Below are positions 13,201 through 28,200 of a stretch of DNA of 64,000 nucleotides, in pieces. The notes beneath the pieces were generated by a model that saw only the letters and a program-made list of their open reading frames with translations, was not told where the DNA came from and did no database searches. Every line of letters starts with the position of its first letter. The stretch's first letter is position 1. Position numbers and translations under genes: made by a program. The stretch is from Patagioenas fasciata (lineage: Eukaryota > Chordata > Aves > Columbiformes > Columbidae): positions 17,960,867 to 18,024,866 of the forward strand of contig NC_092525.1 of assembly GCF_037038585.1 (NCBI RefSeq). Reading direction: 5' to 3'.

Positions 13201-16200
13201 TAACATGCATGATTGTCCAGCTCTGTGCAGCGATAAGCTTCAAACAGATTATTGCTATTGCTGAAGTGGGCGAAAGTAAGGTGCATCATTTCAAGCTGAG
13301 CATTTCTACTGATTCGGTATGAAATAAAATGTCATTTACACTTAAGAGCTTCTCCACGGGCTCCCATGCCTGAGCTCACTGACGGCATTACCCCTACTCC
13401 CAGAACTGTCTGAAGTAGCATTGTTGGAGGTTCTCCCAGCAAACCCGGTTTCTATAAGGAAGAATAAAAAACTGTGTGAATGATTAAAATAATCTGTCTG
13501 TAGGTATTTCTTACAAAGCTTTCACATTCAGTCAATCTTTTTAGATACACTAAACTGTTATATTAGACTAGATGAAGACCACTATTTGTTTCATCAGCTC
13601 TAAGAAAAGACAGTCCAAGAGAGGAGCTTACACTATTAGCCTGGAGGTTTTCAATCTTCATGAGCTGCTGCTGTGGCACCGGGAGATGAGCCGGGCTCTG
13701 CAGCAGCAGGTTGGATGTGCTCCCCAGAATCGAACTCTGCAAAATCCACCAAAGAAAGTGTTAAGTTGACAGGCATGGAAAACAGTACATTCTTGAAATA
13801 TTTTCAGATGATACTGCTGGAAGAAATTTAAATTAGTTTCTGAGGTAATACAACAAGCGAAAATAACTACTTTTTCCACAGAACTAACTAAACTAACTAA
13901 AAAACTAAAACTAACTAAACTAGAACTAACTAAATTAAAATTATTTTTGCTTCGTTCATAGACAGTTATTTCAAGTTCTCTTAACCTCTCTTCCTCCTAG
14001 CCCTTTTTTCACCTCACAACCACAAGTATGCTTTCTCCTGGCTTTTAAAGGATCAAATATACTCCAAATACAAGCCAGACTCCATTGCAACCCCTGTGTC
14101 TAAGCCAAGAGAGAAAAGCCAAATGTGTTTGAAGCCTCTGCAGACGGGGGAGCTTCCGACAGCGCCAGTAAGAAAGATGAGACACGAGGACTTCAGGGGA
14201 TGATGAGCTCTGGGAATAAGGACTTCATTGTTTGTTAACGTTTGCGTTGTGCCTTGCATTGCAATTTGAATACATAATCCCCGTCAAATATCTATACAGT
14301 TTGCAGGACTGGGTTATAGCTGGCAGGGACTCTCATGCCCTGCTTTACACATACCAAACAGTATCTTTTATTTTCAAAGATGAATATCCAGGTATGTTTT
14401 TCCCCCTTCTTTTTAGTTATGCATCTAGATTGTGGATTACTTATGCATCTGCTATTTTAATCATCTTAGTGTTTTCCAGCAGAAATTATCCAGGGCTGTT
14501 TATTGCCACCAATACCAGCGGTTGTTCCCTCTAAACTTGGTTAAGTCAATGAAGTAAACATATTAGTTCAACTACAAAACTTTGAGAAATACAAGAGAGG
14601 AAAAGCAGGCTGGTTAGAATCCTCAAAAGAAAGTTTCTGGGTTAATAAAGATTTAATAAACTGCTGGACAACTCAGGAAAACACATCACTGAGAAAGTTT
14701 AAAATGCATTATTTTAGCACATGATAACTGTGACAAGGACAAATTAAAGGAAGAAGTTGAAAGTCATGCTGAAGGATTACTGGATGAATAACCCATTTGT
14801 CCAAACTCCTCTCTGTTGAATTTTTTGTTATCAATTATTGAAATGCTGTGGCATAATCATCCTAAAAACCACAGTTTCTTCTCATGATATTACTTTACAA
14901 AACCTCGAATATAAAATAGCAAACCCAGGATACACAGGAAGCTGAATCAGTGTGTGACAATAAAAACAGGGTTCTCTGGCTTTAGAGAATACTCTGAAAT
15001 AAGTCACTGAGTAACAGAAAATCAAATCACTGTCAATAAAATTCAGTCTATTAGACCAGGTTTGGAGCTAATTCAAAGACAGGAAGCTCTCTGGAAGAGA
15101 ATTAAGACTCATGAGTCTCTCTGAAAACACTTAAGATGTTTTGGCTGCAGCAACCCTAAGCCTAAAAATATCAGATCCCCATCAATATCACTGCTAACTG
15201 TGTAAAACATGCCTGTCTGCAGCCGCGATCAGAAAACGCTCCCATTGCCTTCCAAGGAAGCAGAAGAGAGAGAAGCAGTAACTAAATGTACCCACTGGAA
15301 ATGCCATTTAAATAAAAGAAGTAGAAGCAAAGAATGATGTGATTTTTTTCATTGTACGGGACAAAAGCAACTCATTTGATGGGGCAAAATCAAGTAGTAT
15401 TTATTCCAAAAGGATACATTCACCTATCGGTATTTAGCAGAAAAACAAACCAAACCAAACCAGAAAAGCTAAATATACTTAAGAGTACCTCTGCATTTTT
15501 TTTTAAGATCTATCAGTCTATCTTCGACAAAAGAATGGCAGAAGAATTAATACTTAAGGAGATTTTCTTTTTCAAATGGGAATTTCCGAAACATCAGAAA
15601 TGGTAAATCAAAGCGACTGACTCCAGTCCCTCACAGGTATTTATGAAATCTCCACCAAGAATACTGAAGGTAAATTTCTAGGGCAAACTCATCCCAAATA
15701 TCCGGTACAGGATCTTTCAGAAATTCTGGTGTCCATATGGAAGTCGTATCAACTTCACAATGAATTACAGATCCCCCAAGAACACTTTAAACAGCTTATA
15801 ACCTTGGATATTGTTTTACTACAAAGTACCATCTGCAAATCACTATTTTTTTATGGCATATATAGCACACTTTGGTCCCTGCAAGCTATAAAATGAAGAC
15901 AATGATGCTAAGCTTTTCGGTTCGAACAAGAGAAAACAATCAAGCCTCTACCGAAGTGCGTATGAGCAGCTCCAAAAGAAATGCATGTGCCCCGCTACCC
16001 CAGCTCTAATTTAAAGAGGGATTTTTTTGCCAGTAATGGCAAGGTGTTCCCACATCAGGAGTTAGCAGATCAAAAGCTCAGTTAAGATAAAATAACTCAC
16101 TTGTGGACAGTGAGCACAGTCTGCTCTTACACCCCATAGGCATCTCACAACAGACTGCTTTAGAGTGCTTTTCTTAAAGATCGCTTTAACGAGAACACTT

Positions 16201-19200
16201 GATTTTAGTTGTAATTACTTAAAACTTTATGGACATTCTTCAAGGTAAGACCTCCACAAATATCTATTTGGACCAAAGTTATTTTGTCACTTACCTGATG
16301 AACTTTATTCAACTGCAAAAAAGGTGGGCCAACTGCTGAATTTATAAGATGAGGTAAACCTGCAGATGCTCCAAGAACTGCTTTAGAAACACAAGAAAAA
16401 GTTGCAGTTTTATGTTAGGCAAGTAAAAACTTTTATGAGTTATTCTATATTTTTTAGATTTGGTTTCCACGTAACTTTCCAGTGCACTAAATATCACTAT
16501 AATTAAACCCTTCAATACATTCAGCTCTGATCTGCAATTAACAGGATATGAGAGATCAAATGTTTTCTCCAAGGGCTCCTCTAAAGCTGCGAGTTTCACT
16601 CCAAGACGCACAACCACAAGACCACAGCACTATCTAAAGTGCTCTGAGATATCAGTGGCACCTAAAGTGTTTCTTCACTGAAGTGGTCACTTCACAAGCA
16701 ATTTCTGCCTATCTTCAGTCAGTAGATTATGTCACAAACTCTTAGTTGCCTCCCACTTGACTTCAAATTATCTGTTCTCATTCCTGTTCCTAATACTTTC
16801 ACCATTTGAAATGTGCTAAGATGGAGTTTTACATATTTATTCACATCCATCCTCACGAGGAGACAGAGAAATGTTTCTGGCTGATGCTGTTATGCAATGT
16901 TGTGTACAACTACGGTAGCAACCAAGTGAATAATGATTTGCATTGGAATCAACAGAAGAAACATTAAGGCTGCAAAATTCAGATCTAGAATCAGAATTAA
17001 ACTTGCCATTTTAAGGATATCTGCAAAAGACATTTCATTCTAAACCCACTTCTAACATGAATATTCAGAGGCCACAAGTTAACACGAGGACATTTTTAGT
17101 TAACACTAAATTTTACCCAAGCACAAGAGTGTGGTCATCTACCTCTTGCTTTTGCTTTCATAAAATGTGAAAGGTCTACACAAACACACTGAAACAGCAG
17201 CTGCACAGATTTTAAAATTGTATTCCTGCTGCTCTCCTTTGCTGAAAGCTTTGTATCACCAAGAACGGGCTTTTTTTTTTTTTTTTTAAACTCTGTTTTA
17301 AAACAACTTACCAGGTTTAACAGCATGTCCACGCAACTGGGGCTGCAGCAGCATTTGCAACATTGCTGGGTTATTCAAACTTTTCATGATCTGCACTGGA
17401 TTAGGCTCTGGAAGCAAGCCTTTCCTATTGTTCCTCATCTCCAATTAAGACATACACAAAAATGTTAGGATCAGGAGATAAAAAAAAAGAATACATTGCG
17501 ATCCCTCAAATTTGTGTGATGTTAAAGTACGTATTTGTTTTACACAGAAAATAATCCCAAAGTGTCCTCCCCCATTTCCTGCTCCTTTCCATGCTCCTTC
17601 TCCCTCAAATGAAAAGCGTAAGAAACTATTCCAGAAAACTTCAAGCATATTATTTTTCCTGAGACACATTTCTTTTTTTCCCTTAAACCAAGACAGTGTT
17701 ATCAATAAAGGAGAACAGCAAACGCACCGTCAGCATGAGCACCACATACTCCCTCATAACAGTACCACTCATATAAAGACATGGGCTAAGGTAGTCGAAG
17801 CAATGAGACTATTCTGCTTCCACATTTAAGACAGTTTCACGAAACACTTATCACATCCCATTTTCTAGGAAATAAATTGCTAAGATGTGGGTGTAAAAAG
17901 CTTTCTTCTCTATCAAGCATGAAATTAAACTATTTCTCGTACCTTGAAATTCATCTTAAAACTGACAAATTCTTGCCTCTCTGTTTTAAACTGAGTTTTA
18001 GCTTGTCAAATGACTCCACCTACAGTTATTTTTCTTTTGAACTCGAATAATTTATTGTACAAAAAAATTGAAGTTCCTAAAATCCCAGCGCTGTGTATGT
18101 CTATCTGTGATATCTTGTGGCCATATTTTACCCTCCCTCCTTGCAGAACATGGCCACGCTTTTCCTAGGAAGGACACCAAATTGGGCTGACTTGATTAAA
18201 AAACAAAAAAAGGCTAATGCTTCCAAAAGCTTGTCTCATTTTCCTAGCACAAAGCAGTTGAATCCCTCTGGCCCAACTCAGGCTGCTCAAGCTGTATTGA
18301 ACTCATTCTGAAAACAGATTTGCAAATATCTTACCATCCTCTGTGCTGCTATGAGTGCTGCTAACGTGCTCCTGCCCGGCGCTCCTGGAGCACAGTAGGA
18401 CACCTGGATTCTCCTTCCTTTGATCATCATCCCATCGGTGGCTTCTTGGACCTTCTCAGCCTGCTCTGCAGTTTCGTACTCGACCACTGCAAAGTCCCCA
18501 ATGAAACTGTCTTCGTCCTGAGCAAACTGGAAACAACATTGAACAATACGCTGAGAAAACGGAGAGTTTTCAAATCTCAAACAAAATGGAGAATTTCAGG
18601 AACTGCTCTGCAGTATTGCAAAACACTTTGCAAACATTTGACAGCCTGTGTTAATGCCTACTCGTATCACCGTGGTTCTTTTTCAAACATGCTGGATATA
18701 AGCTGAATATCATATCTACATATGATACTTTGCATGCATGCTGTATCTACTTGAATTACCACCTTCACTTCCATCTAATCTCATGGAAAACCTGAGCTGT
18801 GAAATGTATTTAACACATATTTTCGGAATGAAGAAGGAATTAGAAGGAAATTTTAAATACTCCTGTTTGCTACAATAATTTTTATTTTGCAGGATCAGAA
18901 TTAAAAACTCATTATTGTTCAGTTTTTAAGCCAATAAAAACATCATTCATCAGACTACCTGACAGTTGTTGAAACATGAAACAACACAAATTTCACTGAT
19001 ATATCCACCTTTTAGGAGAATATGAAGTCTATGGTTCTATTCAATGCCAAAAGAAGATGCCAGACTGATCAATCAAGCAGACTGGAAACAGGCTAATGTC
19101 CCAAACAATGCTCTGCCCTTTGTTTGCGGAGTTGTATAGCAGAATGAGCAGATTTAAATCAAACCAAAAAAAATGATGTGGAGGAGAGGAAATGTCACTG

Positions 19201-22200
19201 GATAAAAACAACTTCTTTCCAACTATTAGATCGCACAAACTTACACTAATAATTGAAATAGAAACGTCAAAGATTTTGAAGGAAAAGAGAGTGGTCAGAT
19301 CTTTAATGGCACTGTTAAAGACTGGCCTCTGGGAAGATCTCTGGAGAACACACATATTTTGATACGTATAATAAATACACACATATATATGAACGTGCTA
19401 TATATGTGTGTGTCTGTGTGGAGAAACATCATATTTTATTTTGACATCAGTACAGCTGCACTGGTAAAGACCTGAAGTACTGAAGAAAAGAAAGGTTTGC
19501 AGCTATGGTACATATTATAGTTTCACGCGCAATTAAAAACTCCCTTAACATGTGAAAGTGCAACTACCTGCAAACAGATCAGGAATTTTTAAACTTCCCA
19601 GATATAGAAGAAAAGCCCCTTGTCCCTATCTAGATAACAGTCTAGACGCCCCAGTGACAATTTAAAGTTGACATGAGAAAAGAATGAGGTTTTCTGGTCC
19701 ATTTTGTTGAAGCAAAGGACAAAACATGCTGCTCTAAGTCCCAGGAAATGCCGTTTTTCTAAGAACCGTGTATAGGTATCTGGCTTCAGTTCTTCCTGAC
19801 AGAGCGTTTCTATTGTTAACAGCAGAGAGATCAAATGTATTTCAAAAAACGGCAACTTTGGAATAAAATGAAAAAAACTAGATGTAAAATGAGAAGAGTC
19901 TGAACTGTCCCTGGAGAACTTTTGTCTACCCATCATGTCACATCCCCTCCTTGCTTTTTTCACACTTACTTGGGTTTCCCTCCTTTTCCTTTCCTTGTAC
20001 CTCAATTTCAGGTCAACTCACTCAAAAACCCCCTAGTTAATTAGCACTATTTTGATGATAATGCATCCACCATCTTCCCTTTTTCACCTATGAAATCTGA
20101 ATCACCTGTTTACCACCCACTACACCTGCAAACCAGCACCTCTGCTGCCTCCCCCCACACCCCTCACCAGTCAGGACCTGTTGGGTGCCCAGTGGTTTAC
20201 ATGACTGAGGATGAACAATGTATGAGCAATAGGTGTTATGAGAATGTGCTAAGAATGTTTCCTCGGATATGTTTTTGACTGGGTGTCTATTTCCTAATTC
20301 AAAATCATACTGTTTAATCCCTGTATTTTACCCAAACATGTATATAGGGCTGTTTACTGCTATGGTGCATACACGAAGAGACCCTCCTCATCTACACCAG
20401 GTGTATCATTATAATTTAAGAAGGAAGGTAAAAGTCAATTTTTAAGTACACAGTAGAATACTGTTAGTGAAAAGCATCTTTATCAAAAAGACTGTTATTC
20501 CTTGAACTTCAGGATTTTAAAAGAACGTTGAAAAAATGCTGGGAGAGCTGATAACAGCCTCGGGATTATCTGACAGCTGGGAAAATGCCCTGAAGTAAAA
20601 GACTTTAAAAGATCAGTCTGTTTAGTTAATTAAACAAAGATTGAGCTGGTGACTTGATTACAGTATTTAGTACCTGCCTTGATTACAGTATTTAATACCT
20701 GCCTTGATTACAGTATTTAATACCTTCTTACTGGAAGAAAATAGCAGGGAGCGAAGGCTCCTCAGTCTTGACATCAGAGGTGAAGCTGAAGCCAGATACA
20801 TTCAACTGAGAAAACAGACACAAGTGCAAAATAACAAGGACAGGCATTCTCTGGAAAAAATTACTTCCAATTTAGGCACCTCCTGGTGTATTTGGATCAA
20901 ACAAGTCTAAGGATGGGCTTTAGCCAACTACAAATTACTGGGGCTCGAAAGGAGCACGAGGGAAAATGTGCTGGGCTGCAGGTGGTAAGAGCAGACAGCC
21001 TGATGGACCTGCTGGTCTCAGAGGCTGAGAATCTCTGGGTACTTATCCCTGAAGCTAACCCCTGAGCAGCCTTCCAAGACACTTAAGGGGAAAAAAAAAA
21101 AAGAAAAAGGAAAAAAACCCAAACAAACAAAACCACAACTGAGATCACACCTGCCTGTGTGACTATAAAGCAAACTTTCTTTCAACTGCCTGCTTTTGGT
21201 ACACAAAGACTCACAAAGGCAATAAGGATCTATCTCTTCTGTACCTGCAAGCTTTCCAAAAGAAAGCAAGCCCAGCAATTGAGATCCCAAGCCTTCATCT
21301 GCGAAAAAACACAGCAGATATTTGCAGAAGTTTCTTAAGTATCTTCATTATACACACGTACATATTCTCCATCATCTAAATTGCTGCACTGGTATTCATA
21401 CACCCTGGCTTTCGTTACTGAGGAATAAAACCATCATCAACCATTAAAAGCTCCCCAAAATATTTCTAAAATTATTTTCAATAAAATAAATGATGTCTTA
21501 TAAACATTTCATTGGCACTTCAAAGGAGCCATCTCCTGCAGAATTCCCCGATGACACTGACCACTCACTGCAAACCCAGATCAATAAAGCTTCTGGACCA
21601 CATCATATATCACAATGCAGATGCATGACTATTCACTACTTACATTAAAAATAAAAGGATAATGTAGCAAGCAGTGAATATGCAAATACAGAGCTACTTA
21701 TATCACAACCGTGATCTTCCAAAGATACAAATTCAACATACCTGGCAGAAAACGGGTTTATACTTTAGTGAAAAAGCTTGGATCAGTTCTTTTGAATCAG
21801 CGTAGTCTTTTTGAAATCTATCTACACAAAGGCACTTGGAGTGAATAAGATTTGTCGTCAGCTGGTTCACGTCCATCCACTGTGCAAAGAGGGTGCTCTC
21901 GTCTAACTGTTTCCCTAGAAGTTCCAGTCTCGCCTTGGCAGCAGAGTCCTTCTTCATGTATTCCACAAAGCCGTAGCCCTTTGAATGGCCAGTAACCTCG
22001 TTATACACCAAAAAACACCTCTCGACATTGCCATATGCACGCACGAGTTCTTCAAACTCTTCCAACGTAAATGAAATGGGCAAATTAGTAATGCACAGCA
22101 AAGCATCTGTTGGTTGGAGCTGCACCGATATTTCTTTTCCCCGAAGAGAATACTGGTGAAATTTCTGAATGGCGCTTTGAGCCTGTTCTCCGTTTAACAG

Positions 22201-25200
22201 AGTGACGAACGCTGGAAGAGACCAGAACAAGTTACACCATCTACCACAGCATCTCTCCAGCTACAGAGGTAATTAACCTCTTCCTCCCTCTAAAACCCAC
22301 CGCTGGAAGTCACAGGAAAAACCAGAGTTTGGGATTTACCCTGAAGATGCAACAGACAGAGAGATATGCTGTAATATACATTTAGAATCTGGCATTATCA
22401 ACTGGACGTCATGAGTAATTAACTCAAAAAGTAACCATAGAAACACAGATAGACACAACCTCATTATTTTTACACAACACAATTTTACATTTGGGAAAGA
22501 AAAATAACATTATATTTTCTACTGAAGTCAACACATTACTGATTCTACTGAATTTCTTGGAGAACAGCATCCACAAATTCTCACTTTGGAGTTACTGGAT
22601 CTTCTTTTGGTTTTCAGTCTGTAAATCATTTCCCACAGTCACAGAACCAGAGGCTGGATGAGGTTGGCAGGGACCTCTGGAGACCATCTTCCCCAATCCC
22701 CTGCTCAAGCAGGGCCACCCAGAGCTCGTTACACAGGACCATGTCCAGATATCTCCAAGGATGGAGACTCCACAACCTCTCTGGGTAACCTGCAACTTGT
22801 GACCCCCACAATGAAAAAGTGGTTCCTGATGCTCACAGAGAAACTCCTGTGGTTCAGCTGGCATCTGTTGCTTTGTACTCTGTGAATTACACAGGATGTA
22901 TAACAACAGTCTGCAGCGAACCAAGCAGGTGGAAGCTAATTCATGTGTTTTCTTCTGGTGACCAACCGAAGCGCACAGCACAGGGCAGTCCCCAGCAAAC
23001 ACTTGGGTTCATTGCGGGGAAGGGCAGATGCAGGTCTCACACTCCCCCAGAGATACCCTCAGCAACGGCAGCCAGTCGTGACACACAGGTGGGCACTGGG
23101 ACGTGTCTGCAATGTCAAAGGTGTGAACGATCACCTCCAGAAAATTCAGCTTCTTTCTTCCACAACAGACTTCAAACCCATAAATCGCAGCAGCCAAGTA
23201 CCACCCAAATCTTGAAAACAGGGCAGTGGGTGAGATCTGCTGCTTTTAAGTCTCTTATCATCTTTGCTGAGCTGCTTTTCTTTACATTGATCCTACAGTT
23301 ACTACATTCCCCTCCTCAGCACTACCAGTTCTTGTTTTCTTTTTCATTTTGTTGTTTATTTGTGTCTTCTCACTGGACTGCTGGAAAAGTCATAACACGT
23401 GGATGTGGCAGCACCTCCAGGCACCAGCCCCGCTGATGCCATGGCCATGTCACAGTGCACAGACTGCTCATGCTGGCCCACGCCAGGGGCTGGTGACACG
23501 GCAGCCCCAGACGGGTATAAATAGGGCTGCCACAGTACGGACACGGGCACAACCACACGATGGCATGTGGCACGCTCCTGCCCCCTCCCACCTCATCACT
23601 GGGATGGAGAGCTCTCAGTGCTTGACAGGACAGACAAGATAGTTCTGGGCTCTACCCTGCCCTGGTTTGGCAGGGAGCTTCTCAAAGCCATGGGCAAAGG
23701 CAGCTCCACAACCCTCTTGCCTGGGTAGCCAAGGGCTGGCCACCAGCCCTGGGGATGTCAAGGCCATGTCATAGAGGGCACAGCCTTGGCAGTGGTCCAT
23801 GTCACGGTGGGGTAAAGCAACAGGGTTGTCCCAGGACAGGTGTCTCCTCACTGTCTGGGATTCATGTGATAGACAGCCACGGACAGAATTGCTGAGGGCA
23901 GGGATGCCGGGGCTGGTTATGGAAACAGAGGGTGGCTGCTGTGAGTGTTGATTCTCCTGTCCTTGACAGTCACAGCCTGGACAATGTGCACATCCACAAG
24001 ATGGAACCTTCCTGTTGGATCCCACCTGGTCACTAGGTCAGAGACCTCTCACCACTCTACAGGACAGATAAGACAGCCCTGGGCTCTGCCCTATCCTGCT
24101 CTTGCAGGGATAACCCCAAAGCCATTAGCAAAGGCAAATCCAAACTCCTCCCATGGGTAACCAAAGGCTGGGCCCCAAACTAGATCCCAGAAGCAGTCCT
24201 GGTGTTGCCATGGCCATGTCACAGCCAGCAGAGTGCTTGTGCTGGTCCATGTCACTGTGAGGTGGACACCTGATTGGCGCCAGACAAGTATAGTAAGCTC
24301 TGTGCCAGGCCTGACTGGCACATGGGCAAGCAAAAACTTAAGGGCTCCGCAACACCCACGACATCTGCACCCTGTCCTCATCCTATAGACAGCCAGAAAT
24401 GCCAACTGCCTTGCTCAGAAGTCAGACAACACCCAATGTATCTGCACCCCACCCAGGTCCCACAGGTTGCTCAAAGGTGCCCACAGCTGTGGAATGTCAC
24501 AAGACCCACCACCTCTCTGCTGCATCATGGTCCCACAAGCAGCTGGATGGAACATGTAGCCATGCACAAGGGGAACTCTGCAACACCCACCGTATCTGTA
24601 GCCCATCATCCTACTGACAGCCAGAATGTGCCCACACTCGTGGGCAAAGGGAGAGCGACAACAACTACCACATCTATTTCCCATCCAGGTCCTACAGCTG
24701 CTCAAAGGTGCCACAGTGGTGGACAAAGGGAATGTCAGAACATCCACCACCTCTCTACCACATCGTGGTCCCACAAGCCGCTGGAAGGAATACGCAACCA
24801 TGGACAAGTGGACCTTCACCACACCCATCATATCTGTACCCTGTCACCACCCTATAGAGAAAAGGTGCCCACAGCCCAGGGCAAAGGGAGAGCTGCACCA
24901 CCCACCCCATCTGTACCCTACCCAGGTCCCAACAGCTGCTCAGAGCTGCTCACAGCTATGGATAACAGAAGCACCAAAAGATCCACCACTTCTGAATCCT
25001 GTAGTCATCCTACAACCAAGCCAGAAGGTGCCCACAACCATGGGCAGAGAGAGCGCAGCAACACCCACCGCCTCTCCAACACATCGTGGTTCCACAGGCA
25101 ACTGGAAGGAACACACAGATGGCGACAAGGGGACCTCCACAACAGCTGCCACAACTGCACCCCGTCCTCATCCTACACAGCACCTGAAGGTGCCCACAAT

Positions 25201-28200
25201 TGTGGGCCAAGTGAGAGTCACACCACTGACTGTACCTCTACCCCATCCAGGTCCCACAGGCTGCTCAGAACTGCCCACAGTCATGGACAAAGAGAATGTC
25301 ACAAGACCCACCACCTCTCTACCACATCATGGCCCCACAAGCAGCTGGATGGAATACACAGACATGGACAAGCAGATCCCCACAAAACCCACCGTATCTG
25401 TATCCTGTCATCACCCTACAGACAAAAGGTGCCCACAGCCCAGGGCAAAGGGTGAGCTGCACCATCCACCCCATCTGTACCCCGTCCAGGTCCCACAGGC
25501 TGCTCAGAACTGCCCACAGCTACGGACAAATGTTGTTGTGCATCCTGCAAGCAATTAGTTTGTACTACCACACAACCAATGCCTTTGCAGGGGATTTTAC
25601 CATCTGTCATAATCGAAGAGACCTGTCATAAACTCAGGAGAATTTTAGATGATCTAACTAGAAACATCTACAGAGCTCTACAAAGTTCCAATTATGTCCC
25701 TTAAACTAAAAAAGTCCCCCACTCAATACAAAGAGAGTTCCTTACACAAATACTTCACACTACAGTACGTATGTCCATCTTTCAGATGGATAACTATTCT
25801 GTTTTGTCTACTTATTCAGACAAGATGGAATAAATACATATGAACACCCACAGACACAGCCAAAACCATTAACAGAACTTTTGCTTTTTGCACAGCAAAG
25901 TTATGATCACCAAAAATAATTTGCAATATAAAGAACAGGAACAGGAAGAGCTGAGAGGCTCAAGAATTTGGCTGATTGCATAGTAACATAAGATTCTGCA
26001 ACATTAGGGTGTCCAAACACAGTTTTAAACTCTTCATGAATATGGAGATAAAGTAAATTAACGTATCCAAATAAGCCAAGAATAAGATAAACCACCTACA
26101 GTGTATTCCAGCCACAAAAAAATTTGCAGAGGCATGCAGTAAAACATACAAAATTTCACATGAATAGGCAGAGTACTATATAAATATCTACATATACTCG
26201 AAGACACATGTATATACTCTAAAACCAACACAAATACACAATAAAAAACTAGTTAAATATGAGAGCATCTAGATTAAATTAAAATATTCATCCTTCTTGG
26301 AAGGATGAACACAGATGTCCAGTCTGCTGTTAAATAGCAGACTATTATACCTCACATACAAACTCGCCATATTCAGACATAAAATCTGCAAGATAATGGA
26401 ACATTAAAGCACAAATTCTTGCTCCTTAGAGGCAGATGTCAAGAAACACTATTATTCTCACGAAATCCTGACAGAAATCTATCACAGCTACCACATTAAG
26501 GTTTTGTCCTGGAAATGAAGGTTGCCTCAGGAGCCGAGCCAGGTGGCGGGACCTGTGGTGGTTTGGAAAGACATGAACATGTAGAGAAATATTTGTCCAT
26601 TCCTGTACCCCAGAAATGCTAAAAATCTGCGAATCCTCTATTTATAGAATTAATTTGTAAATGGAAAATCAGACTTTAAATTCAGGATTTAATTTCCTTC
26701 AAAGACTTAAGCATTCTTATAATAAATCACTTCTGGCTTATATTACCTGACACAAATGCATGTGGATTTAGGTTTGTTGTCCTCTGATCATGTCACTCTC
26801 CTAAGAGAGCACAAACCTCAGGTCTAATTTTTCGAAGCAAATCAGATAGTTGAGGTCACCTTTTCCCAAAGAGATGCCCGCTAAGGGAAGATGCCCGAGA
26901 GATACCATAGTGGACCGGTCTACTTCTGCTTGACATCAGTAAAGTTTCCAACTCTCTGTTGGCTTCAGTAGAAGGTGACAAACTATATAGCCATAAAAGG
27001 CACCGAGGGACATGAAGTTATGTGGTGGCAGAGAACTTGATGACTTCATGCACAGCAGATGATGTTTCTCATGAGTTTCATGACAGAACTGAAATGTATG
27101 ACACTGGAAGGCTTTAAGTTCTTACCTGTTCTTTTATTTCTGTCCACATAACAATACTTGATTTCATAATCTTTAAATAACTCATGGATTTCCTAGAAGA
27201 GAAAAGCACAAGTAACATCAGATAAATAATCCACCAGACCAAGTAAGTGCATAAATTTATCTTCATTTTAAAAAAAATAAACATATATATAGAACGAGAG
27301 ATATATAAAATGTCCAAATAAACAGAAAATCTCACCATAGAAACACTATCAAATATTTGTTTTTAAAAGAGCTAGTTATACTACTGCAGCAATGTTTTTA
27401 TCTCGCCACAAAAACTGGCTTACTGAATTTGATTAATTTACTTGTCATTATATAAAGTCACAAAAGCACAACAGGGCGCCCTGTTGACTGTCTGTTGATA
27501 AAGATAAGTAACATCGCAGTTCATTAAATAGCAAAACCCCCCACAATTTCTCTGAAGTACAGCTAGCATAGTTAAAATATCACACAGACAAGAAATACTG
27601 GCAACTTCACAACACGCAGTTTACTGAGGCCAGGCAATGCCGTCATAAAATGCAACGGTTGCTTTAATTTCTTTAATTGCTCAAGTTCACTTTGATTTTC
27701 ACTCTTTTAATAATGAATATTCTTTCAACCAGCAGATAACTGTGGCCAGAATACCCCCTGGAAAGTATCCTCTATCAATTACCGCACGGATGCTCAACGA
27801 AGAATCAATCCCAAGGGCATTATCTGCTCCCACTAATTAATGGAGAGAGAATAGGGCTGAGGTAGGAGCAAGTGTAAGAGGTGCACAGCAGTTTGCTACA
27901 GCTATTCCCCAACAAGAGTACATGCCTCCCCAAAACCACAAACTATTCTCAGTTCAGGGGTGAGAATGTACATATGAACAAGAATCATCCCCAAGAAGAA
28001 ACCATGAGTAGTAACGGGATATATTTATTCCTTTACTTGGATAAATCCCATATACCAGAGTGAAAAAAAACATGTGAGTCAGCAAAACAATCAACCAACT
28101 TTGTCTGAAAGTTTAATTGCAGACAATTTCCAGTAGCCCAGTCTACTTGCCAGTTTGCTAATTCAATATATATAGCCTAGAGGTTAATTGGGTTCTCCGT

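Noticed and set aside
22819-23436. 205-codon + ORF
   Set aside because: It starts in an antisense CR1 fragment and runs into repeat sequence; no domain is seen.
23390-25540. CRISPR-like repeat array
   Set aside because: Copies are long, degenerate and contiguous with no constant-length unique spacers, and the genome is vertebrate.
24274-25558. 393- and 310-codon + strand ORFs
   Set aside because: Both run through the 80/240-bp minisatellite and overlap each other in different frames. Their length reflects a stop-poor repeat, with no recognisable domain and the opposite orientation to RAVER2.
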